Source: Ovis canadensis
Taxonomy: Eukaryota; Chordata; Mammalia; Artiodactyla; Bovidae
Assembly: GCF_042477335.2 (NCBI RefSeq)
Contig: NC_091255.1
Coordinates: 24,406,501 to 24,470,500 of the forward strand
Reading direction: 5' to 3'
DNA length: 64,000 nucleotides
Part shown: positions 1 to 10,243 of the stretch, one piece after another
How the letters are laid out: the number at the start of each line of letters is the position of its first letter
How positions within the stretch are numbered: the stretch's first letter is position 1
Made by a program: the position numbers and the translations under genes
Notes under the pieces: model-generated
Told to the model about the DNA's origin: nothing
What the model saw: only the letters and a program-made list of their open reading frames with translations
The model's database searches: none

Positions 1-1170
1 GCAACTATAAATAAAATCTCAATAAGCTACACTTAGGCCCAGCTTTGCTTAATGCCCCTGCCTGGAATACCCTTCATGACAAATTATTTGCTAAGTGTAC
101 ACTGAAGTAACTAAATGGGAATAGTTGTTGTGTGAGGTGTTTATTTATAAACCAATAGCAGAAAAACACTTTGGTTTATAATAATTGATCTTTAAGCTTT
201 CTTTAGAGGAATGAACTGCCAGGAAAAAAAAAAAGTTGTGTACTGAGGCCCCTCCGAGTTTGAAATAATAATTAATAACGCCATCTGTATAATAGAAAGA
301 AATGCATCTTTTTTAAAGTTAGGGAATGATGGTGGCAGCAACTTGTATCCAGCACATGTTAAGCAGCAAATTAGCATTCAAGTTGATTATAGATCTCAGC
401 TTGCTAACCTTGCCTGTCACTATTTGCAGGACACTGGAGGCAGGGCCCTGCAATTTGTAACCTCACGTTCCTTGGGCTGTAGGCTCTGGAGAGGCCCCAG
501 GTTTCTCAGGATTAGAAGAGGGTCCCCCCTCCTTGCATCTCAGAGAAGCAGCTTCAGTGTCAAAGAAAGTGAACTCATCCGTGTGTTCATTTATTCAGTC
601 ATAAGTGGATAAATTTACCACAGCAAAAATCTGGGCCCATTGTCTACTGGGGAATTAGATTATTTTATTTGCAAATGATTTGTCTGGAAATGTTTTCAGT
701 GTTTAGTCCTGCACTTAATATTTTGCATGCATCAAAAAGACCATTACACAAAATTAAGGCAGAGTCTGAAAATCTGGGCCAAATAGACTCAATCTAAACC
801 TATTCCTCATAAACCCCTACACATACCATAGTGCATTGTAAATCTGATTGAGGAGGGAAATCCTTAGCCAACTAAACACCACAGAAACCTTTTTAAGGAT
901 CCTGGACTCTCTGATGTTTGTATATAAACCAGACTGCTAATTGCAAATGAGTCTTATCTATTAAAGAGGGTCTTTAACAAGAGCCATGTAGCAACATTCA
1001 ATTAGCTATCAAGTTGAATTGCTATATATGCCAGGAAACTCTGCAGTCTTGCTTCTTGAAGGATATTCTATAACTTAGATATTTCATATTCGAAGCTGGC
1101 GCCATGATGTTCTGCACTACTGAGATCTTGTGGAAGCATTTATATTGGGGTTGGAAAATGTCTTTCAGAT
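1..1170. other. Non-coding, no gene seen
   Basis: AT-rich mammalian sequence with no ORF that looks real. By ASIC2 gene structure it should be part of the long intron between the ASIC2b first exon and the ASIC2a promoter. The short ORFs here have no recognisable family. Confidence 0.6.
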
Positions 1171-1174
1171 TCAG

Positions 1175-1345
1175 ACATTCTGCAGTTTGACTATCAGCTC
1201 TGCCCCTTGATAGCTGTGAGACCTTGGGCAAGGTAGCTCTCCTCTGGGTACTAGGCCTTCTCATCTGTAAAATGGGCTTGGGAGTACCACTCTCTCACTG
1301 TGATTGATAATATCCACACAGTGTCAAGAATGGACCCAAGCGCTC
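1175..1345 (+). mobile_element. MIR SINE
   Basis: The MIR core reads in order: a Ctg-tg-accttgggcaa block, then 'ctcatctgtaaaatggg' at about 1260-1275. This is an ancient mammalian tRNA-derived SINE, strongly diverged. The ends are approximate. Confidence 0.75.
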
Positions 1346-1770
1346 TGTGATGAAATCCACCATCAGGGACATTCTCACCCCACCAGTGGGGACTCCAACA
1401 AGTGAACAGGTTTAAATGGGAGAGAGGGTAATTAGAACAACTCGGAGATCTTTTTCTGTACACATGAGCAAGCACATTAGGGTGTGAATTGAGGGAAAAT
1501 ATGATTCTGGGAAAAGAAGAGGCTTCAAGGGGAGAGGCAGATCTGAGCTGGGGGAAAGGGACTGAAAGGCAGCGCAGGCAAGGGTGGGGGTGGGAGGAAC
1601 GTGGGGGGATGCAGGAAGCTGGTTTCCGGCTGGGCCTTGCTAGACCAGGAGCTCATTTCTCTCACTCTCTGCTGTAGAGAAAGGACCAGGTGCACTCCAC
1701 TGGGACTTGTGTCTCTCTGCCTGACACTGGAGGGCGTCACTGAGAAGACACGACTGCTGGTTGACCCAAT
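1346..1770. other. Unique sequence left of the ERV
   Basis: Purine-rich non-coding sequence around 1490-1620 (GGGAGGAA-type runs), with overlapping short ORFs on both strands that are compositional. No repeat family recognised. Confidence 0.5.
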
Positions 1771-1773
1771 CGG

Positions 1774-2095
1774 CTGGACCCAGGCAACGAGAGGCTCCTA
1801 ACCCATGTCCTGTCCTTGGAAAGTACATTTCACCCACCATTTAATACCAGGTACTATTTCAAGGGTACAGCCTTGAGAGAGTAAGTTGGTGTGACTCAAC
1901 CCAGTTAAGGGTTCTATATAAACTTTTAAGATTTGGCAGGGAGGAGGGGAGGTCTAGTGACCTTGCAGCCCACCAAGACAAGCCTTGTACACAAGTTCCC
2001 TTGCTTGTTAAACCTGCCAGTTGGGAGTGGCTGCCTCTCTCCTTGGTCTCTCCTTGCCCTCCATGTACGGAGGTTGATTGAGAACCAACAAGTGG
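1774..2095 (+). mobile_element. ERV 5' LTR
   Basis: Shares aligned blocks with the 3' LTR: 'cttgagagagtaag' (1872-1885 against 7931-7944), 'cccagttaagg' (1900-1910 against 7981-7991), a 'ttgctt-ttaaacctg' block near 2003 against 8299, and a 'tccttgccct/tccctgccc' plus 'tgtacgg' block near 2050-2070 against 8353-8370. A TATA box ('tatataaac') lies at 1915-1923. The start and the end near 'aaca' are approximate. Confidence 0.65.
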
Positions 2096-2469
2096 CAAGC
2101 CAGCCAGGAGACCAGGCAAATGGGTCTTGGAAAAGAGATATCCGTGGGGGAAACCTGGACACCCCGGAAGTGCCAGCTGTTCTAATGTGCTTGCCTGACG
2201 AACCACACGTAGTGCCCTTGTGACAAAGAAGAGGAACGGACGACTGGTCCCTACTGTGAACAGTTCAGCTGGCTTCTGTGGCTCAGGCAAGGAGTGGCTG
2301 AAGCTCAAGTTACAGAGTTGGGGAAGGAGCGGAAGCCAGAGAAGGACATTCAGGCATCTACAGCTCCCTTTGGGGCCGCAGACAGGGCCTGAGGATAGAA
2401 TCATAAGTTGGAGATGCAGTGTGCCATTTAGCAAAGCTAGGAGGGCACGGGCTGCTGCAGATTAAGGTC
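2096..2469 (+). other. ERV leader / start of internal region
   Basis: Follows the 5' LTR directly. A 'tggcaagccagccaggag' stretch near 2092-2109 is where a primer-binding site should sit, but I could not match it to a tRNA. No gag coding similarity was recognised. Confidence 0.4.
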
Positions 2470-4011
2470 TGAGTTCTTGTGACAAAGCCTGATTAGCTAA
2501 GAGGCAGAATCCCTGGGAAAGTAGAAAGATAAAAGGGGAGGATGTTGCCATGATTGACAATGAACCTCAGTCCTCAGACCCCTAATGCAAAGGAAAAATT
2601 TAAATAGTAATTACCCTAGGCTTCTGACAATAGAAAAATGGGGCCCAAAACTCCTAGGAGAAAGCCTGCCTTCTTTCTCTGTCCCTTGAAGTTGTAAATC
2701 TCATCATGTATTTGAAATATGAACGCTGTGGACAATTGCCTTAGACTAAAAAAAAAAAAGAAAAGAAAGTGGAAAACGCTTTTAAGAATACAGACTGCTA
2801 TAGAAAACTCGTTGCCCAAAATCTAGCCCACAGCGTCAATAAGATTATTTGTCAAGGGTAAGTACAAATTTGAAAAGTCTTCTCCACAAATATTAGGAAA
2901 ATACTTTGGCCATCTGAGAGGGTTAGCCTTATCTTGTTCTGTCTGCTAGAGACACCATTTGGATTCAACTGTTACTTATAAACTGGTGAATTTTACATTG
3001 TTGAGCCATGGCTAAAGTTTTACAGTGAAAACTTTAGGGTCTCTGTGTCTGCCTGTATGTTTACATATGTCTATGGGTAAACATTACATATATATGTAGT
3101 GCTTTGTACTTCTGGAGTGTATTGCCAAACTTAATTTGTAAAAGAGTTCTGCTTAATTGGCTTAAACAAAAATAAACTTTAATATCAATAGTATGCTTAT
3201 GTAAAACTAAAACTTAACTTTCTTTCATCTACTGGAAGAACACAGTTTTCCTGGACTAATGTGAGGATAAGATTAATAGAATTTTGAAAGGTTTCTTTCC
3301 CTTTTAAATAAGCTGCCTGGAAATCAAAGGTTCTGTGTTTTATCAAAAATAATTTTCTCTGCCTCATGTTGTCTTTATTATATCTTTGATTTCTTAAGCT
3401 GAATTTTCTCTGTTAAAAGAGCAAAGTGTTTTTTATTGTTTTGTTTTTTACAGTTGTGGAACTTTCTGCAATTACCTTTGAAGTCTTTAACTGACACTTT
3501 GGTTAAATGGATAACTATGTATTGTCTCACAGGGACCTATGATCCTATTTAATACAACATTTTAAAATCTTTTGATATTTTTGGCAAATTTCCTAAAAAG
3601 AAAAAAAATCAAACTTTAAGTGAATTATTATTAACCTTGAACTAACTTTGAGATTTTCCAGATGGCCCCTGGAATATCTCAAAAGATGTGCTCTTTCTCC
3701 TTATAAAATTAACTAATTATGCTTTAAAAAATATGTTCAATTACAATAAGAAGCACTGTCAAATAAGTAATGCTTCACTTTCTTTATGGTATATTTGTAT
3801 GGAATTCCTAAAAGTCTGATATGTTCTGGCATAATGTTACTAGTCATAATTTTAAAATGTATGTCATAGAAATAAATTTCCTTGTCAACTGCATTATAAC
3901 AAACTCTCGTCAAACTTTTAACAGTGGCCATTTTTAAAGTCTTTTTTAAGTCATTTACAATGACTGTTTTACTCAGATGCTTTTGCAGAAGTGTTAACGT
4001 AAATATGCTTC
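2470..4011. other. AT-rich block inside the ERV, family unresolved
   Basis: Between 2,840 and 3,960 the sequence becomes strongly AT-rich, with no frame open beyond about 65 codons. Its base composition contrasts with the GC-richer leader and pol on either side. It occupies the place of gag and protease. It could be a non-coding internal segment of a defective ERV, a nested older LTR element, or unrelated DNA gained later. Confidence 0.4.
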
Positions 4012-4139
4012 ATTTCATTTTATTTGGATTTGGCCAAGCTGTGTGACATGTGGGATCTTAATTTCCTGACCAGGGAACAGACCAGTGTCCCTGCAGTGGA
4101 AGCATGGATTCCTAATCACTGGACCACCAGAGAATTTCC
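4012..4139 (-). mobile_element. CHR-type tRNA-Glu SINE fragment
   Basis: Antisense CHR features: 'gtgggatcttaatttcctgaccaggga' and the end 'aatcactggaccaccagagaa', which is the complement of the tRNA-derived head. CHR SINEs are shared by cetartiodactyls. Confidence 0.8.
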
Positions 4140-4199
4140 AAATGTTATCATTTGAAAGAAGATTCATGAAAGACTGGTCAGTACGGGTTTCTGATAACT

Positions 4200-4449
4200 A
4201 AGATTAATTTGCCCTCCCGAGGAAGGGGCAACCATGGACCTTTCAAGGACCTTCCCCAAGGCTACTGCACAGCTCACTAGGCGTCATGGATGACACCCCA
4301 GGACCTTTCCCTTTTTCCCTTCCCCATGCCAGTCAAACGGGCCCATCGTGTTGTGGATACAATGTTAACGCGTGGAGACTTGGCCTCTGTGATAAGGCCC
4401 TCTGCAGACTTGGCTCGAACATTTACGAGGAGAGGCTGGGCAGTGAGTC

Positions 4450-4493
<44 letters not shown>

Positions 4494-4886
4494 TCAAGGC
4501 CCAGGCACTGCCATGAGGTTTTGGGGACTAGTTTGGTCAGATAAGACTTGTGTTGTCCCAGAAGTTGTGGTTGACCATGGACAAGCCTATCCAACCTCTA
4601 AGAACATGAAAGAGGCACCATTCAGTCTTTGTAGGGATTTGGGGATTTGGGAGAACTTTTATTCCAACTTTTGTCTCTTATACCGCCTGGTAAGGTGTGG
4701 GGCTGGGGATCAGAGTAGTGAGGTGCCTTTGAGAAGATGAAATAACAGGTGAAGCAGATGTAAGTTCTGGGCATCTCCCAAGCAGGGCCACCATCTGGTG
4801 TGTCTGGGCCTCCGAGAAGTATGGTTGGGTGTAGCAGCAAACATATCAGAGGAGAGAGAACCTTTAGAATTTTGGTCCCAGCTCTG
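4200..4886 (+). pseudogene. ERV pol remnant: reverse transcriptase
   Basis: Conceptual translation over about 4200-4740 resembles the palm and thumb of retroviral reverse transcriptase. In a provirus this enzyme copies viral RNA to DNA. The catalytic site at 4350-4361 is damaged: the second of the paired aspartates is replaced, so the enzyme would be dead even without the other breaks. A (CA)n microsatellite at 4451-4491 has expanded inside the frame, and the reading frame shifts after it. The region runs into a Bov-tA insertion at 4888. Recognition rests on pattern memory of the family, not on an alignment. Confidence 0.6.
4451..4491. repeat. (CA)n microsatellite
   Basis: About 20 CA units preceded by GCGCG. 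It lies within the reverse transcriptase remnant and probably varies in length between animals. Confidence 0.97.
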
Positions 4887-4887
4887 G

Positions 4888-5092
4888 GAGGGGGCTTCTC
4901 AGGGGGCTCAGTAGTAAAGAATCTGCCTGCCAATGTAGGAGATGCAAGTTCAGTCCCCTGGGGTGGGAAGATCCTCTGGAGAAGTAAATGGTAGCCCACT
5001 CCAATATTCTTGCCTGGGAAATCGCATGGACAGAGGAGCCTGGTGGGATTGCAAAAAGTCAGACATGACTTAGCAACTAAACAACAACAAGT
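4888..5092 (+). mobile_element. Bov-tA SINE
   Basis: tRNA-derived head ('gggcttctcagggggctcagtagtaaag') joined to a Bov-A body ('cccactccaatattcttgcctggg', 'gagcctggtggg', 'agtcagacatgact'). It interrupts ERV pol between reverse transcriptase and RNase H, so it inserted after the provirus. Confidence 0.92.
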
Positions 5093-5618
5093 GGGAGGGA
5101 GCAGAAAGCTAATATACCCCACAGAGTACTGGGTCCTAGTGGGATATACAGAGCTCCTCCGGGTAGAGTCTCACAAAGGAAAAGCACATCCTGGTAAGAA
5201 CTTCCAGGGGGTAGGTTGAGAACTTCCAGGGGGTAAGAACTTCTATCAAGGGGTAGGTTGAGAATATGTCCCATCCACACACCTCTGTCTTGGCTCAAAC
5301 CCCCACTTTGACTAAGTGTAACATACGTATTTGTAGCAGGGGGGCACCCCATCCACCAGCCCTCTGCCTCTAGACAGGTGAGTGTCCCAGGCCCTGTAGA
5401 GAAGGTACATTGTCCAAATGCCCCTGCCACTATTCCTGTGGTCTGTAGGGAGGGAGTGGGAGAAAGTCCCTCTGATGCCTTGGACATAGACACCTGGACA
5501 CAGGAATGAAACTCAGTAGCCAGAGGGTAGGATTCTAAGTGATTTGGCTGGTGACCACTTATGAGGCCTGGCTGATAACCCTTTGCACTGACAGTTGGCC
5601 TGTTCTAAAGGGTTGTTT
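5093..5618 (+). pseudogene. ERV pol remnant: RNase H region (weak)
   Basis: Lies between the reverse transcriptase and integrase remnants on the same strand, where RNase H and the connection belong. Only short patches look pol-like, and there are many stops. A local duplication at 5195-5262 repeats 'aacttccagggggta' and 'ggggtaggttgagaa'. The assignment is largely positional. Confidence 0.4.
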
Positions 5619-5750
5619 TGGGACTTCTGTGCCAGTCCAGTGGCTAAGACTCTGAGATTCTGTTGCAGAGGTTGTGGGTTAGATCCCTGCTTGGGGGACT
5701 AAGAATTTCACAGGCTGGGCAGCACTAGCCAAAAAAAATAATTTTTTTTT
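5619..5750 (+). mobile_element. CHR-like tRNA-derived SINE
   Basis: Reads 'gggacttctgtgccagtccagtggctaagactctg', then 'gggttagatccctgcttgggggactaag', ending in an A-rich tail. The flanks share 'aaagggtt' as a likely short target-site duplication. Inserted within ERV pol. Confidence 0.8.
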
Positions 5751-6900
5751 AAAGGGTTCTGTTCTAAGGCTTGGACAATGGGAAGCTGAGACTGGATGAT
5801 CACGGATAAGTCAGGATAGGTGGAAAGATATTTGGGTTCACCTGTTAGAGACGGAGGCAATGCTCACTGTTTCCATACCTCATCTCACATTGCCATGAGT
5901 GGAAGCCGATGCTCTAGCCTGGGTATGAATGAGCCACGGCAAGTGACCTTTCAGTGGACACAGCTGATGACCCTATGCATCCCATGGGAGGTGTGGACAC
6001 GTGGCACTTGGGCAGGAGGGTGTGTTGCCAAGGACACCAGGTGGCCCCTGATAGACAGTGACTCAGTTAATGTGGTAACAGCAAGTCCTGTGTGTTCTAA
6101 ACAACGCTCAAGGCAACTAGCAGGGGAGGGTGGTGGGCTGTCCACTGGCGTACCTACTGGTGAGAGATTGGCAAATTGATTATTATTTGCCTCCTCCTGC
6201 TGAGTGAGGGTTCTCAATATGCCCTGGTTTGTGTGGACACTGAGTCTGGCTTAACCCAAGCTATCCCCTGGGACTGTGCAAACCAGGCTGCCACCCCCGG
6301 GGGGCTTAGAAAGGCTGAGCACCATGGATGGATACTGTCATTGACTAGATAGTGATGGGGGTCATATTGCAAAGGTCATGATGTTCAAGATGGGGCAAAA
6401 AAAAAAAATGACAGTGACCGGAGGTTCCTTCTTCCTCATATCCTGTAAGCAGCAGGGGCGGTAGAAGGGGAAACTGGGGTATGAAAGCGGCAGATTAAAC
6501 TACCAGCAGGTAAAGCCACCTTGGCTGGGTAGGGGCCTATGGCCACGTGTGCTGGGCACCTGATCCTGTAAACATGTGGAAATGGTGGGAGACAACCACT
6601 GCCTGGACTCTCACTGTGGATCAGCCTGCTGTGCTGCTGAGAACACCAAGTCAGGCCTGGGAGAGGCTTCATCCACTGGAATTTGCCATGGGACCTCCCA
6701 CTGGGCTGGGTGAGTTGCTTTGCACTCCTGGTTGAGGAGGAGTCTCCACTGGGATCCCACCATCCTGCTGCAACCTGGGCCTGCGGAAACCAGCTAGAGC
6801 TGAGATGAACATGCACCTTTAAGGGGAGCAGGTGCGGTCCTGGCCTGGCCTGTCTCACCCCCAGTTCATCTCTTCACACTCAACAGTGCTGCCTCCCCCA
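5751..6900 (+). pseudogene. ERV pol remnant: integrase
   Basis: Patches of translation over about 5850-6520 resemble the retroviral integrase core and C-terminal part. In a provirus integrase inserts the DNA copy into the host chromosome. The longest open stretch is 5820-6179; downstream patches lie in another frame with several in-frame stops, and an A-run near 6398 may mark a frameshift. Its place, after RNase H and before env, supports the call. Not functional. Confidence 0.55.
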
Positions 6901-7039
6901 GCCAAGAAGTACAGCGTATCCAACCAGGTCAAGTTCCTGAAGCTGCCGCCTTCCTCTCCTCAAGGCCAGGGGCACACATTCTGATTCCCATGGTGCCATC
7001 ATTTGCCCGCCATCTTTGTCCCCTCCGTTGGACTGGAGG

Positions 7040-7325
7040 ACACCAAAGCACACACAGAGGCCCTTACTAAACTCCCCTGGGAAGCCCTGAATGAAAGCCT
7101 ACAAAGCCTGTCCTTCCTGAACCCTGACATTCTCAATTAGAAAAGCTCTTCTCCGACATAGGATGGCCTTGGACAACGACGCTGCCTCGCAGGAGACACA
7201 TGGGCCATTAGCCAAGCAGAATGTTGTGTGTTCATACCTGGTGAGTCTTCTGTCTGCTAATCTGCTATTTTTATTAAATAACACAAGGACACAAATGGAT
7301 GCCCTGAATGATCCTACCCTCAGCC
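7040..7325 (+). pseudogene. ERV env remnant: transmembrane subunit, first part
   Basis: Short frames around 7080-7320 resemble the ectodomain of a retroviral transmembrane envelope subunit, including the cysteine-rich region near 7220. The frame changes and stops occur. A BovB fragment cuts it at 7328. In a virus this subunit drives membrane fusion; this copy is broken and cannot act. The region 6900-7040 may be the end of the surface subunit but is not recognisable. Confidence 0.45.
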
Positions 7326-7327
7326 TA

Positions 7328-7570
7328 TTATTGTTGTTGTTCAGTTGCTCAGTTTTGTCTGACTCTTTGCAACCTCATGGACTGCACCACGCCAGGCTTC
7401 CCTGTCCTTCACTATCTCCCTGAGTTTGTTCAAACTCACGTCCATTGAATCCGTGATGCCATCCAACCATCTCATCCTCTGTCATCCCCTTTTCCTCCTG
7501 CCCTCAGTCTTTCCCAGCGTCAGGGTCTTTTCCAATACATTGGCTCTTTGCATCAGGTGGCTAAAGTATA
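7328..7570 (-). mobile_element. BovB (RTE) LINE, 3' fragment
   Basis: The complement carries the end of the BovB reverse-transcriptase ORF and 3' tail. The + strand reads 'gttgttcagttgctcag', 'gactctttgcaacctcatgg', 'gtgatgccatccaaccatctcatcctctg', 'catcaggtggctaaagta'. It splits the ERV env remnant. Confidence 0.9.
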
Positions 7571-7700
7571 GGGGGGCTTATAAAACAGTGGTTCAAATCA
7601 TGGGGCTCTGGGTGGAAAAAAATTGATTTGGGAATGATTGTCTTACGTTTTCTCTTGCATGCACCTGAATTGTAGGTGAGGCATCTGCCTCCAGTGTAGC
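7571..7700 (+). pseudogene. ERV env remnant: membrane-anchor part
   Basis: Continues the env-like signal after the BovB insert, with a short tryptophan/glycine-rich patch at 7580-7620 like the membrane-proximal end of a transmembrane subunit. Badly decayed; supported by its place just before the 3' LTR. Confidence 0.35.
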
Positions 7701-7839
7701 CAGAAAACCATCCAACGAGCTTCATGCGAGTGAAACCTGGGCTGACCTTTCAGGGAACGTTTCCAAGGAGGGGGCTGCACGTGTGAAATAGAGCAGGTCA
7801 CGAGGGGTGGAATCCTAGGAAAGGTCATCAAGAGGACGG

Positions 7840-8392
7840 GTCTGGGGCAATCAGAGTCTCCTCACTTCTTCCCTGCCTTTGGATTGTGCATGTACATTTC
7901 CTGGGCTAGAAGGTGCCTCAGGACACGGCCTTGAGAGAGTAAGGTGGGGCTGAGACCATCTGGATGGTCTGTCTTCTCGAGCCCAGTTAAGGCCCATTAA
8001 CTGTTGTTGTTCTTTAGTTGCTCAGTCGGGTCTGACTGTTTGTGACCTCACGGACTGCAGCCCGCCAGGCTCCTCTGTCCATGGAATTTTCCAGGCAAGA
8101 ACAGTGGAGCGGGTTGCCTCTTCCTTCTCCAGGGGATCTTCCCGACCCAGGGGTCGAACCTGTATCTTTCGCATTGGCAGACAGATTCTTTACCACTGAG
8201 CCACCAAGAAAGCCTCTAAGGCTTCCATTTCAGCTTCTAAAGCTTGGTGCAGAGACCTACTCCTCTGGCAGCGCCTGAGACTGTGTGTAAGTTTTCTTGC
8301 TTTTTAAACCTGTCACCAACCAGTCTGCAGCGGCTGCCTCTTTCTTCTGTCTCTCCCTGCCCGTATGTACGGGATCAGCTTGCGAATGAACA
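7840..8392 (+). mobile_element. ERV 3' LTR, split by a SINE
   Basis: Removing the Bov-tA at 7999-8215 leaves about 330 bp that aligns in order with the 5' LTR. The SINE sits exactly where the 5' LTR has its TATA box, so this copy has lost that site. Start approximate. Confidence 0.6.
7999..8215 (-). mobile_element. Bov-tA SINE in the 3' LTR
   Basis: Antisense Bov-A body ('gttgctcagtcgggtctgactg', 'ccaggcaagaacagtggagcgggttgcc') followed by the complement of the tRNA head ('ttctttaccactgagccacc'). Confidence 0.92.
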
Positions 8393-8705
8393 CTGCCTCC
8401 AGCCTGTGGAACCCTGAATTATCAAGGATGGGAAGTATATTCCATTCCTCTCTGTTTACCCCAAACCAACGGAGTGTCTGGTATGGAGTCAGTGATCCAC
8501 AGGCTTGTTGAACAGGCTAATGAGCCAAAGACTGCGGAGGTGCATCGGGAGGTAGTCCTGGAGGAGGAGGGCCTGGCGCTATGAACATCATGGCCGAAGC
8601 GGGCCTGGCTTGGTGGAGAGGAAGAGGGGGGCTGCTTCACGTCTGTGGAGGAGGAGCTGGTCGGCATGTAGTACAAGGTGAGTTTGTGTGTGTGTGTAAA
8701 ATGGG
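8393..8705. other. Flank right of the ERV
   Basis: Unique sequence with a short GT run at 8686-8697. No gene. Confidence 0.5.
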
Positions 8706-8899
8706 GGAAGTGAAAGTCGCTCAGTCATGTCCAACACTTTGTGACCCTATGGACTATACAGTCCATGGAATTCTCCAGGCCAGAATACTGAAGTGGGTAG
8801 CCTTTCCTTTCTCCAGGGGATCTTCCCAACCCAGAGATCAAACCCAGGTCTCCCGCATTGCAGGCGGATTCTTTACCAGCTGAGCCACCGGGGAAGCCC
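8706..8899 (-). mobile_element. Bov-tA SINE
   Basis: Full antisense Bov-tA, from 'gaagtgaaagtcgctcagtcatgtcc' to 'ctttaccagctgagccaccggggaagccc'. Confidence 0.93.
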
Positions 8900-9008
8900 A
8901 AGAATATGGGAGCGGGTAGCCTATCCCTTCTCCAGGGAATCTTCCCGACCCAGGAATCGATCCAGGGTGTCCTGCATGCAGGTGGATTCTCTACCAGCTG
9001 AGCTACCA
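8900..9008 (-). mobile_element. Second, partial Bov-tA head in tandem
   Basis: Repeats the tRNA-derived half of the preceding SINE in the same orientation ('gggagcgggtagcctatcccttctccagggaatcttcccgac' to 'ctctaccagctgagctacc'). It has its own substitutions, so it is not a recent copy. Confidence 0.88.
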
Positions 9009-9084
9009 AAGTGGAGTAGAAATGCTTGTCCTCTTCCTAAATTTGGGAAGACGTGTTTTGACTATGCCTTTGAGCTCATGTTTT

Positions 9085-9245
9085 GGAGGCAAAAGCCTGA
9101 GTTCAAATCCTGCTTGGGCGCTCACGAGTTGTGTGACTTTACTCTCCTGTGTGTATATATGGGGTAATAACACACACCTGTCAAGGCGGTTGAAAGCATT
9201 AAGTGAAATGATATGACATCCTTGTCCAGTCCTGACACATAACAG
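9085..9245 (+). mobile_element. MIR SINE
   Basis: 'gagttcaaatcctgcttgggc', 'gagttgtgtgacttt', 'aagtgaaatgatatgacatcc' and 'acataacagattctt' follow MIR order. Confidence 0.7.
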
Positions 9246-9249
9246 ATTC

Positions 9250-9543
9250 TTTAAAAAAAAAATTAATTCAGCTATTTTCAGCTGTGCTGGGTCTTCGTTG
9301 CTGTGTGAAGGCTTTCTCTAGTCGTGGCAAGTCAGGGATACTCTCTAGTGGTGGTGCACAGCCTTCTCATTGCAGTGACTACTCTTTATTGCCGAGCGCA
9401 GGCTCTGGGTCACACGGACTCAGGAGTTGTGGCACATGGGCTTAGTTGCCGTGTGGGACGTGGGGTCTTCCCGGATCAGGGATCGAACCCATGCCGCCTG
9501 CATTGATAGGCAGATTCTTAACGACTGGACCACCAGGAAAGCC
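9250..9543 (-). mobile_element. CHR-type SINE, near full length
   Basis: Antisense copy starting with a T/A-rich tail and 'cagctgtgctgggtcttcgttgctgtg', ending 'cgactggaccaccaggaaagcc'. It matches in reverse the + strand copy at 22,880-23,198. Confidence 0.9.
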
Positions 9544-10199
9544 TATGATAGATTCTTAATTAGTCTTGGCACTCCCTGTTTTGAAGCCCTGCCCCCACCT
9601 CGGCAGCTTGAGGCAGGAATTGGGAACCTTTGGGCTGACACATGCATGAAGTTAACTGGCCTCTGTCATTTGTCCTTATTTGGGATGATTCTGTTGTTTA
9701 AGCTCCCAGGATCGATAAACCGCCGATTTAATGCCATGTGTTGCCTCAGTGCGCATCCAGACTCTGTTCCCAGCTTGGATCTGGTTAAGCAAGAGGGCAG
9801 ATGGGATAGAGAAATATTTCGAAGTAGATACAAACCAAGAGCGACGTTCCCTAAACTGCCTTCTTCTCAAGGAGTGCTATTTAAGCTGGGCATGCCCTAG
9901 GGACATCAGGCTGCTCCACACGGCATCTCCATGCGGCTCTGCCCCAGCTTGGCGGTGTGCATAGGGTTGGCCACTGGAACTTTCTGTTCCTTTCCTCCTG
10001 AAGGGGATTTAGCCTCACTGATTCTCTGGGTTCCAGCCCTTTGATCCCTGGCACTGGGCAAGCCACACCCACCTGCTGGCAGGGGCTGACTTCCAGTGGA
10101 TTTTCAGGAAAAAAAGAGGTAGGTGGCTGGAAGCCCGATCTTTCTTTCCCATCTATAGCTCCAGCTGTGTTTCCATCTGGCAAATCCTGGGGTAGAACT

Positions 10200-10243
<44 letters not shown>

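Larger units (their letters stand above)
1774..8392 (+). mobile_element. Degraded endogenous retrovirus, LTR to LTR
   Basis: Two related, non-tandem sequences of about 320 bp (1774-2095, and 7840-8392 less a SINE insert) flank a region with pol and env remnants in the correct order and strand. This is the layout of one provirus. The order is 5' LTR, leader, an AT-rich block lacking recognisable gag, reverse transcriptase, RNase H, integrase, env transmembrane region, 3' LTR. Every reading frame is broken by stops, frameshifts or later insertions: a CHR SINE at 4012, Bov-tA at 4888, a CHR-like SINE at 5619, BovB at 7328, and Bov-tA at 7999 inside the 3' LTR. It cannot encode functional protein. 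The class is probably gamma-like (ERV1) from the overall look of pol and env, but this is not proven. The boundaries are uncertain by some tens of bases and no target-site duplication was established. Confidence 0.65.

Noticed and set aside
2092..2110. Possible ERV primer-binding site
   Set aside because: Position is right but I could not match it to the 3' end of any tRNA with confidence, so no tRNA is named.
4750..5092. ORFs of 60-160 codons around the Bov-tA at 4,888
   Set aside because: They read through SINE sequence in both directions; SINE bodies in this genome often give such open frames.
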